This document shows, in pieces, positions 10,780-17,773 of a stretch of 64,000 bases of DNA. The notes under the pieces are model-generated. The model worked only from the letters and a program-made list of their open reading frames with translations. It ran no database searches and was not told the origin of the DNA. The DNA is from Cherax quadricarinatus (taxonomy: Eukaryota; Arthropoda; Malacostraca; Decapoda; Parastacidae), in assembly GCF_038502225.1 (NCBI RefSeq), contig NC_091300.1:44217188-44281187 (forward strand), written 5' to 3'. The position numbers and the translations under genes were made by a program. Within the stretch, counting starts at the first letter, position 1. Each line of letters opens with the position of its first letter.

Positions 10780-10823
10780 ACTGAAGAAGCCTACTGTGTA
10801 GGCGAAACGTTTCGAAATAAAGA
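10780..10823 (+). ncRNA. Hammerhead motif, family C, stem I cut by the nested insertion
   Basis: Core CTGAAGA (10781-10787), stem II GCCTAC/GTAGGC and GAAACGTTTCG are intact. The 5' strand of stem I has been replaced by the end of the family B insertion, so activity is unlikely. Confidence 0.55.
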
Positions 10824-11166
10824 TACCTAACTGTTGCATATGTGTCTTACCTAACAATCTGTCGGTATTTTATACCATTTTAATGTTCATTCTGTCAGAC
10901 ACTGCAACACAAGGGTATCTTGGTACAGACCATCAACTTCGACCTCTACTAGTGAGAACGGCTGGGTTTGAGAGGGACCTGCCCTCCCAAAGCAACCTAC
11001 GTCTCACCTCCTGGCACTATATAAAGGCTCCATCCTGTCACTTCAACTTCATATTGTTTCAGACAACGGAACAATGCTCTTCTCCAGACTGAGGGACTGA
11101 CCACCTCAAAACTTTAAGGGTGATGGACTGATTACATCGTCTTCAAGTATCTTCTGCTTCTATCAA

Positions 11167-11223
11167 CTTTTCTGTACTCGACTGAAGAAGCCTACTGTGT
11201 AGGCGAAACGTTTCGAAATAAAG
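11167..11223 (+). ncRNA. Hammerhead ribozyme motif, family C
   Basis: CTTTTCTGTACTCGA, core CTGAAGA (11182-11188), stem II GCCTAC-TGT-GTAGGC, GAAACGTT, TCGAAATAAAG. Stem I pairs CGA/TCG, a compensated change relative to GGA/TCC of families A and B. Confidence 0.75.
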
Positions 11224-11313
11224 ATACCTAACTGTTGCATATGTGTCTTACCTAACAATCTGTCGGTATTTTATACCATTTTAATGTTCAGGAACCGTTA
11301 TTTCCGTTTATTT

Positions 11314-11580
11314 TCACAGAGTCTTAAACGGCTCATGATGCTGGTGGTTTGGGGTGAGTTCTCCATGATGGACGCTCTGTGGCTCGGTGGTCATGATGTG
11401 TGTGGGGATCACATTAAAGGCTTCCATGCGTGCCTCATCAAGGGAGATTCTTGAGAATTTGATAAACTTTCCTTGGAGAATGGGATGGTGTAAACGTACT
11501 GACTGATGATGAAAGGTGACCGGGATCACATCATCTGAGGACACACAAATAACCTTGACCTCCTCTTCTTTGGTTGCAGG
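11314..11580 (-). CDS. Unrecognised exon-like frame (possible terminal exon)
   Basis: The minus strand reads PATKEEEVKVICVSSDDVIP into VTFHHQSVRLHHPILQGKF, ending HQHHEPFKTL and a stop at 11314. The frame is open upstream of its first ATG (11544) to about 11580, where TATCCTGCAACCAAAG could be a splice acceptor. The composition is not repeat-like and the flanks are not transposon sequence. I do not recognise the product. If real, it would be the last exon of a minus-strand gene whose 3' region was later hit by the 9411-11289 element. It could equally be a decayed mobile-element fragment. Confidence 0.3.
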   Translation of the reverse strand, partial: PATKEEEVKVICVSSDDVIPVTFHHQSVRLHHPILQGKFIKFSRISLDEARMEAFNVIPTHIMTTEPQSVHHGELTPNHQHHEPFKTL

Positions 11581-11712
11581 ATAATTGGATACTTTCTCTT
11601 AATTGCCTTCGGGAATGACCTTTGTCGGTGAGCAACACAACAATGCAACCCTCACTTCAGCTTGGGGAACATAATTATTGAAGATTGAGACACTTATGCA
11701 GCATATGGGAAT

Positions 11713-11765
11713 CTTTATTCAGGAAACGTTTCGCCACACAGTGGCTTCATCAGTCCAATACAAAG
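11713..11765 (-). ncRNA. Hammerhead ribozyme motif, family B
   Basis: Full core and stems; minus unit 1 of the concatemer. Confidence 0.75.
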
Positions 11766-12090
11766 AGGAAGGTGTAAGGAGAGGAGGAGAATGAGGTAAT
11801 CAGTCCCTCAACCTGGAGTCGATGTGTTCAGTCCATCAATCTTGTAGAATGTACAGCATAGGGCCGTAGACGTGGCTTATATACTGTAGTGAGGTGAGGT
11901 GAAGCAGGCGGAGGCGGGGTCATAGTGGTACCATCCACTAGTCGAAGTAGGTCTTTGTTCAAAGGTTGAACAAGTGTTGAAGAATTCTTTGTAACAAGAT
12001 CCCATGATGCTGCAGTGTCTGACAGTTGTGATGAATGGTTTGAAAAACCGACAAGTTGAAGATTGAGACACTTATGCAGCATATGGGAAT

Positions 12091-12143
12091 CTTTATTCAG
12101 GAAACGTTTCGCCACACAGTGGCTTCATCAGTCCAATACAAAG
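12091..12143 (-). ncRNA. Hammerhead ribozyme motif, family B
   Basis: Full core and stems; minus unit 2, exactly 378 bp from unit 1. Confidence 0.75.
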
Positions 12144-12700
12144 AGGAAGGTGTAAGGAGAGGAGGAGAATGAGGTAATCAGTCCTTCAACCTGGAGTCGA
12201 TGTGTTCAGTCCATCAATCTTGTAGAATGTACAGCATAGGGCCGTAGACGTGGCTTATATACTGTAGTGAGGTGAGGTGAAGCAGGCGGAGGCGGGGTCA
12301 TAGTGGTACCATCCACTAGTCGAAGTAGGTCTTTGTTCAAAGGTTGAACAAGTGTTGAAGAATTCTTTGTAACAAGATCCCATGATGCTGCAGTGTCTGA
12401 CAGTTGTGATGAATGGTTTGAAAAACCGACAAGTTGAAGATTGAGACACTTATGCAGCATATGGGATCTTGTTACAAAGAATTCTCCAACACTTGTTCAA
12501 CCTTTGAACAAAGACCTACTTCGACTAGTGGATGGTACCACTATGACCCCGCCTCCGCCTGCTTCACCTCACCTCACTACAGTATATAAGCCACGTCTAC
12601 GGCCCTATGCTGTACATTCTACAAGATTGATGGACTGAACACATCGACTCCAGGTTGAGGGACTGATTACCTCATTCTCCTCCTCTCCTTACACCTTCCT

Positions 12701-12753
12701 CTTTGTATTGGACTGATGAAGCCACTGTGTGGCGAAACGTTTCCTGAATAAAG
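12701..12753 (+). ncRNA. Hammerhead ribozyme motif, family B
   Basis: Full core and stems; first plus unit after the head-to-head junction. Confidence 0.75.
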
Positions 12754-13078
12754 ATTCCCATATGCTGCATAAGTGTCTCAATCTTCAACTTGTCGGTTTT
12801 TCAAACCATTCATCACAACTGTCAGACACTGCAGCATCATGGGATCTTGTTACAAAGAATTCTTCAACACTTGTTCAACCTTTGAACAAAGACCTACTTC
12901 GACTAGTGGATGGTACCACTATGACCCCGCCTCCGCCTGCTTCACCTCACCTCACTACAGTATATAAGCCACGTCTACGGCCCTATGCTGTACATTCTAC
13001 AAGATTGATGGACTGAACACATCGACTCCAGGTTGAGGGACTGATTACCTCATTCTCCTCCTCTCCTTACACCTTCCT

Positions 13079-13131
13079 CTTTGTATTGGACTGATGAAGC
13101 CACTGTGTGGCGAAACGTTTCCTGAATAAAG
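13079..13131 (+). ncRNA. Hammerhead ribozyme motif, family B
   Basis: Full core and stems; second plus unit. Confidence 0.75.
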
Positions 13132-13456
13132 ATTCCCATATGCTGCATAAGTGTCTCAATCTTCAACTTGTCGGTTTTTCAAACCATTCATCACAACTGT
13201 CAGACACTGCAGCATCATGGGATCTTGTTACAAAGAATTCTTCAACACTTGTTCAACCTTTGAACAAAGACCTACTTCGACTAGTGGATGGTACCACTAT
13301 GACCCCGCCTCCGCCTGCTTCACCTCACCTCACTACAGTATATAAGCCACGTCTACGGCCCTATGCTGTACATTCTACAAGATTGATGGACTGAACACAT
13401 CGACTCCAGGTTGAGGGACTGATTACCTCATTCTCCTCCTCTCCTTACACCTTCCT

Positions 13457-13509
13457 CTTTGTATTGGACTGATGAAGCCACTGTGTGGCGAAACGTTTCC
13501 TGAATAAAG
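13457..13509 (+). ncRNA. Hammerhead ribozyme motif, family B
   Basis: Full core and stems; third plus unit, next to the terminal extension. Confidence 0.75.
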
Positions 13510-13765
13510 ATTCCCATATGCTGCATAAGTGTCTCAATCTTCAACTTGTCGGTTTTTCAAAGCATTCATCACAACATAATTATTACCGGCACTAGGGACC
13601 AAAAACAGTGAGTACGGGAGACAGTTGTAAGTGCCAGCGTGTTTTCTCTCTCCCAGGAGCTTTGTGTTACATGATTCCTTAATGGGAAGACACCTAGATT
13701 GTAATAAAGTTGGTAGAATTACCGACAATATGTAAAGTAAAAGGACACAAGTGCAACTAATGTGA

Positions 13766-13819
13766 CATTTATTGTGGCAACGTTTCGCTCTCCAGGAGCA
13801 TTATCAAGCCATTACAAAC
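13766..13819 (-). ncRNA. Hammerhead-like motif, family E (U3-A8 core)
   Basis: Minus strand: GGC, core TTGATAA, extra T, stem II GCTC-CTGGA-GAGC, GAAACGTT, GCC. Stem I is GGC/GCC, another compensated variant. Confidence 0.65.
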
Positions 13820-13844
13820 AATACATGGACACAGAGGGTATATA

Positions 13845-14369
13845 ATGGCTCAGAGTGAGGTGAATACTAGTGAGGTACCATTTCGATGTTCACTAGTGGT
13901 AGTAGTAGTAGTAGTGGTAGTGACAAAAGTAATACAAGTACTTTCACAAGCTAACACCAGAGTCGCCATCGCTTCTACCACTTCAATAAAGGATCTAACC
14001 AGGACAAAACCCAAGCACCACGAACCAGTCAATGCAGGAGTTTACACTATACCCTGTGGAGGCTGTGACAAGATCTACGTAGGTGAAACAGCAAGAAACC
14101 TCGACACCCGCCTCAATGAACACATATACGCATGTAGGAACGACAACTTAAACAACGCCTGTGTACAACACCGAAATTCCACCAATCATCTTATGAAATT
14201 CAGAGACGCCCAATTAGTGATAAAAGAAACTAATTTCCGCACACGCAAGTGCCTTGAATCAGCACTGATCGCTGTTTCGAATACAATTAAACAAAACAAC
14301 GGCAGTTTCACCATCTCCGAAGTCTTAGCAAGAATCCTCCTGAAAACAGTAAACCCTGCCATCACATAG
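13845..14369 (+). pseudogene. PLE ORF remnant: GIY-YIG endonuclease domain
   Basis: A 174-residue open frame. Residues 1 to about 26 (MAQSEVNTSE and a Val run) are translated terminal repeat, so the annotated start is artificial. From about residue 27 the frame matches the C-terminus of the full PLE protein at 33521-35821: SIKDLT, then GVYTIPCGGCDKIYVGETAR (GIY and YVG halves with a CxxC), RLNEH (conserved Arg), CVQHR, and CLESALIAVSNTI (catalytic-type Glu). GIY-YIG domains nick DNA to prime PLE reverse transcription. The RT is entirely missing. The domain reads through without a stop and ends at a natural-looking TAG, so it may be recently derived or constrained. Confidence 0.75.
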
Positions 14370-14641
14370 TCTCTCCTGTTATACTACACAAAGCACATTA
14401 CAGAGAGTGAACACTGAAACAAGCTGCCTCATTCCAGTTTATATTTGTCCAACCTATTTTTATGTTACCCAAGTAATAGCTCTTATATCCTTTTACTCAT
14501 GTACGAATTAATTGCTCTACCATATTGTATTACTTTTGTCACTACCACTACTACTACTACTACCACTAGTGAACATCGAAATGGTACCTCACTAGTATTC
14601 ACCTCACTCTGAGCCATTATATACCCTCTGTGTCCATGTAT

Positions 14642-14694
14642 TGTTTGTAATGGCTTGATAATGCTCCTGGAGAGCGAAACGTTGCCACAATAAA
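14642..14694 (+). ncRNA. Hammerhead-like motif, family E (U3-A8 core)
   Basis: Core TTGATAA at 14655-14661, stem II GCTC/GAGC, GAAACGTT, stem I GGC/GCC, distal TTTGT facing ACAATAAA. Confidence 0.65.
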
Positions 14695-14848
14695 TGTCAC
14701 ATTAGTTGCACTTGTGTCCTTTTACTTTACAAGACACCTAGAAGTGACCAAAACACTGTTGAACATTAGGAAGCAGTTTACTTTTGGCGAGGGAAGATAA
14801 ATAGAAAAATCATATACATCAATATCATAAATGTTAAATCATTGGTTA

Positions 14849-14998
14849 TGTAAAGTAAAAGGACACAAGTGCAACTAATGTGACATTTATTGTGGCAACG
14901 CTCCTGGAGAGCGAAACGTTGCCACAATAAATGTCACATTAGTTGCACTTGTGTCCTTTTACTTTACATATTGTCGGTAATTCTACCAACTTTATTAC
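14849..14998. mobile_element. 150 bp palindromic family E mini-element; TSD AAATCATTGGTTA
   Basis: The 13 bp TSD lies at 14836-14848 and 14999-15011. The element is two 50-60 base termini back-to-back (TGTAAAGTAAAAGGACAC to GTGTCCTTTTACTTTACA). One shared stem II (GCTCCTGGAGAGC) with GAAACGTTGCC lies at the centre, and the hairpin extension GTCGGTAATTCTACC is at the right end. The HHR core itself is deleted at the central joint. Confidence 0.85.
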
Positions 14999-15011
14999 AA
15001 ATCATTGGTTA

Positions 15012-15185
15012 GCCAGGACAAAGAGCAAAACTAGCTCCATAATATTCCATTCCAGCCTATAAGGAGTTAATTCAGTGATTAGGTAATAAACTACAGTATA
15101 TGAGGTCAATACTAAAATCTATATGGGGCAATCAGTTCCATTATTTCCCTTCATACATAAAACCCTCTTAATATTCAGAAAAATA
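15012..15185. other. No gene seen
   Basis: Short AT-rich spacer between two insertions. Confidence 0.4.
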
Positions 15186-15260
15186 CTTAAGCAGACTGTG
15201 TACGAATGGTACATAATACCGACAAGATGAGATTAAGACACATGTGCCACATCTGGGTAT

Positions 15261-15306
15261 CTTTATTGTAGACGTTTCGCCATCCAGTGGATTTATCAAT
15301 ACAAAT
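15261..15306 (-). ncRNA. Hammerhead-like motif, family D (one stem II change)
   Basis: U3-A8 core and GTA/TAC stem I are kept. The first stem II base is changed (TCCA instead of GCCA), which weakens stem II. Confidence 0.55.
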
Positions 15307-15689
15307 TCTAGGACATAACTTGAAGACAGTAGAACTATGTACAGAAGATGAGGTAATCAGTCCCTCAACCTAGGAGTAGGTGCAAAGAGCACCATAGTCG
15401 TGGAGATTCTGAAGCAGAAGAAAGGAGCCTGGCGCTTATATAGTAACGTCAGGTGTAGCAGACGAGGGCATATTCACTGGTAGGCGGGATTCCCCAGTGG
15501 AAGTAGGTCCTTCCCAAAGAGATGGGTTAGTTGTAGTAGTAGTTGTCGTAGTCGTGAAGGTTATGTACATGTCCTCAGAATTAAGATTCCATGATGTTGC
15601 AGTGTCTGACAAGTTGTGTACGAATGGTATATAATACCGACAAGATGAGATTAAGACACATGTGCAACATCTGGGTATCTTTGTCCTAG

Positions 15690-15736
15690 AATTTGTATTG
15701 ATAAAGCCACTGGATGGCGAAACGTCTACAATAAAG
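15690..15736 (+). ncRNA. Hammerhead-like motif, family D (U3-A8 core)
   Basis: Core TTGATAA at 15698-15704, stem II GCCA/TGGC, GAAACGTC, stem I GTA/TAC. Confidence 0.65.
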
Positions 15737-15773
15737 ATACCCAGATGTTGCACATGTGTCTTAAGCAGACTGT

Positions 15774-16345
15774 CAACACCATGTAGGTTTACTCTTAAGT
15801 TCCAAATAAAGTTTATCTTGCAAGTCGGTAAACCTCCAGTCTGTTTAGGCAGATGAAGGCTCGGATTTTTGGTGGGAAGGTCCTGTCCTGCTTTGTAAAA
15901 CAACATTCCCAGTGGTATCTCACCCGGACTCAGAGGTACTGTTGAGCGCTTCCACAAGACGCTACAGTCCATGATGCGTATTTATGCTCTTACCCTCCCT
16001 TGTTTACCCTGAAATAAGCCCATCTGAGTTTGTGTATGAGTACTCTGTTAGAAGACTGTTAATAGTTAATAAACAAGGTTGGCTAAATGGGAAAGCAGAA
16101 CTAGAGAACAAAACAGTGGAAGACCTTTAGGTAAGGTTGTACACTGCTCATAATATGGCAGGAAAAAATCTGAAGAAAGCACAGGAAAAAATTAAGCAAA
16201 AACATTAATTAATGAACAGTTTCACTCTTTTCAGAAAGATGATGCGATTATTGAGTCCATGACAAGGCACAGTCTTAAAACTAGGGTTTAAAGAAGTCAG
16301 GAAGAAACGGCCGTTATAAATCACCTCAAAAAATAACATTCTAAA
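15774..16345. other. No gene called; decayed sequence
   Basis: Around 16140-16205 a short coding-like string (AGKNLKKAQEKIKQKH) precedes stops. It could be an old retroelement scrap but is too short to assign. Confidence 0.3.
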
Positions 16346-16523
16346 TCTTCTGCATCTTTAGAAGAGGATGAGATTCTTCACTATGTTTGTACTGACCAAG
16401 AAGTTAAACCACAGCCTGCAGAAACTGAAGTAGTTATTGAAATAAGAGTAAAGTACTCTAAAATTCTCCAGAATTCTGGATTTTTGATGGCGGACGATCA
16501 AGCTTGGGACATGGTCATCTGAA
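16346..16523 (+). pseudogene. Unassigned coding-like remnant
   Basis: The plus frame reads SSASLEEDEILHYVCTDQEV and continues to GFLMADDQAWDMVI then a stop. It has no ATG at its start, and the sequence upstream is out of frame. Product unknown. It is either a fragment of a mobile-element protein or a host exon. Confidence 0.25.
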
Positions 16524-16540
16524 TTAAGTATAAGAACATA

Positions 16541-16660
16541 AGAACATAAGAATGTAGGAACACTGCAGAAGGCCTACTGGCCCATACGAGGCAGGTCCTT
16601 ATCAAAACGACATCTACCTAAAGCTACTCAAGAAATAACTCCCGTACCCCATGACACCAA
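16541..16660 (-). repeat. CR1 copy 3, 3' untranslated tail
   Basis: On the minus strand it ends GGCCAGTAGGCCTTCTGCAG, then TTCTTATG octamers (TTCTTATGTTCTTATGTTC). Short octamer tails are a hallmark of CR1 3' ends. This copy identifies the detached tails at 3232, 19985, 31154 and 35851. Confidence 0.8.
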
Positions 16661-17213
16661 TCAAACCCAGCCCCTCCCACTCATATATTTGTCCAGTCTC
16701 TTCTTAAAGCTACACAAGGTCCTAGCCTCTATCACCCCACTGGGAAGACTGTTCCACGCATCTACAACTCTGTTAGAAAACCAGTACTTACCTATGTCCT
16801 TTCTAAATCTAAATTTATCCAACTTAAATCCATTATTCCTGGTTCTTACCTGGTTCGACACCCTCAGTACTTTATTAATGTCTCCCTTGTTTATGCCCGT
16901 CATCCACTTATACACTTCTATGATATCTCCCCTCATTCTACGCCTCTCCAGAGAGTGGAGATTTAAGGCTTTAAGTCTATCTTCATACGGGAGGTTCCTT
17001 ACACAGTAAATCATTTTAGTCATTCTTCTCTGTATGTTCTCTAATGAGTCCATCCTGTAGTAAGGGGACCAAAACTGAGCAGCATAATCTAAATGAGGCC
17101 TCACTAGTGATGTATAGAGCTGTAAAATAACTTTTGGACTTCTGTTACTTATACTTCTTGAGATAAATCCAAGTAATCTGTTGGCCTTGTTGCGCACACT
17201 AAGGCACTGCTGT
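16661..17213 (-). pseudogene. CR1 copy 3, ORF2 C-terminal region
   Basis: Encodes the region after the RT active site: NKANRLLGFISRS, SLVRPHLDYAAQFWSPYY, YKWMTGINKGD, YWFSNRVVDAWNSLPSGVIE, ending MSGRGWV and a stop at 16661. It continues the ORF at 17774-19829 once the PLE-derived insertion at 17214-17760 is left out. The insertion and a stop codon at 17860 separate it from the catalytic domain. Confidence 0.85.
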
Positions 17214-17279
17214 GAACATTAAAATGGTATAAAATACCGACAGGTTGTTAGGTAAGACACATATGCAACAGTTAGGTAT

Positions 17280-17335
17280 CTTTATTGTGAAACGTTTCGC
17301 CTACACAGTAGGCTTCTTCAGTCGAGTACAGAAAG
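17280..17335 (-). ncRNA. Hammerhead motif, family C
   Basis: Core CTGAAGA, stem II GCCTAC-TGT-GTAGGC and GAAACGTTTCA. Stem I keeps A-U and G-C but has a C-A mismatch (CGA/TCA). Confidence 0.65.
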
Positions 17336-17671
17336 GTTGATAGAAGCAGAAGATACTTGAAGACGATGTAATCAGTCCATCACCCTTAAAGTTTTGAGGT
17401 GGTCAGTCCCTCAGTCTGGAGAAGAGCATTGTTCCATAGTATGAAACAATTTGAGAGGGACCTGCCTTCTCAACATCTGAGTTCTTACCTCTCCTAGTGG
17501 CCTACGTCTCACCTCTTGGGGCTATAAAAAGCTCCATCCTGTCACTTCTTCTCCATATTGTTTCATACTATGGAACAATGCTCTTCTCCAGACTGAGGGA
17601 CTGACCACCTCAAAACTTTAAGGGTGATGGACTGATTACATCGTCTTCAAGTATCTTCTGCTTCTATCAAC

Positions 17672-17727
17672 CTTTCTGTACTCGACTGAAGAAGCCTACT
17701 GTGTAGGCGAAACGTTTCACAATAAAG
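17672..17727 (+). ncRNA. Hammerhead motif, family C
   Basis: Plus copy of the 17280 motif, with the same C-A mismatch in stem I. The two arms therefore share this change. Confidence 0.65.
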
Positions 17728-17773
17728 ATACCTAACTGTTGCATATGTGTCTTACCTAACAAGGCACTGCTGT

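Larger units (their letters stand above)
9411..11289. mobile_element. PLE-derived family C element with a nested family B element; TSD AGGAACCGTTA
   Basis: An 11 bp TSD flanks the block (9400-9410 and 11290-11300). The left arm is minus (starts GTTAGGTAAGACACATATGC) and the right arm is plus, ending CTGTCGGTATTTTATACC then TTTTAATGTTC. The right arm holds two direct HHR copies (10781 and 11167) about 400 bp apart, the pLTR-like arrangement of PLEs. TATATAAAGG lies at about 11020. At 9831-10778 a family B element has inserted exactly into the ribozyme core sequence GACTGAAGAA, which is duplicated on both sides. Confidence 0.85.
11680..13572. mobile_element. PLE-derived family B concatemer; 378 bp units, TSD AACATAATTATT
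   Basis: The 12 bp TSD lies at 11668-11679 and 13573-13584. Two minus units (HHRs at 11713 and 12091) are joined head-to-head near 12436-12470 to three plus units (HHRs at 12701, 13079 and 13457). The repeat period is 378 bp and the units are almost identical. Each unit has AGTATATAAGCC (TATA), an HHR, the tail, GTCGGTTTTTCAAACC and CTGTCAGACACTGCAGC. The plus end carries the one-sided extension ending CATTCATCACA. A 95-residue frame recurs in every unit but crosses the ribozyme and is not considered a gene. Confidence 0.88.
13699..14730 (+). mobile_element. PLE-derived family E element with inverted pLTRs and a GIY-YIG frame; TSD AAGACACCTAGA
   Basis: The TSD lies at 13687-13698 and 14731-14742. 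The left terminal repeat (13699 to about 13938, minus) and right repeat (about 14525-14730, plus) are inverted copies. Both hold an HHR-like motif, an ATTATATACCC box and a GTAGTAGTAGT/ACTACTACTAC spacer. The left end has the extra hairpin extension (GGTAGAATTACC). Between the repeats lies only the 3' part of a PLE ORF. PLE copies with inverted terminal repeats and 5'-truncated ORFs are typical of the class. Confidence 0.88.
15200..15762. mobile_element. PLE-derived family D element; TSD CTTAAGCAGACTGT
   Basis: The TSD lies at 15186-15199 and 15760-15773. The left end carries the hairpin extension (GGTACATAATACC). The minus arm holds an HHR at 15261 and a TATATAG box near 15438. The plus arm at the right is short and holds an HHR at 15690. 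The inner extension GTACGAATGGTATATAATAC at 15618-15640 marks the joint between a complete minus unit and a truncated plus unit. No conserved protein frame. Confidence 0.85.
17214..17760. mobile_element. PLE-derived family C element inside CR1 ORF2; TSD AAGGCACTGCTGT
   Basis: The 13 bp TSD lies at 17201-17213 and 17761-17773. Because the insertion interrupts a known reading frame, the borders are exact. It starts GAACATTAAAATGGTATAAA and ends ATATGTGTCTTACCTAAC. Its arms are inverted, with HHRs at 17280 (minus) and 17672 (plus). Only the left end has the ~36 base hairpin extension (GGTATAAAATACC). The one-sided extension resembles the short terminal extension known in Penelope elements. Confidence 0.92.

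Noticed and set aside
12729..13394. Recurring 95-residue frame (MAKRFLNKD...) in each family B unit, seemingly conserved
   Set aside because: It crosses the ribozyme, tail and hairpin; its conservation follows from near-identical repeat units, and other families with conserved RNA structure do not keep it.
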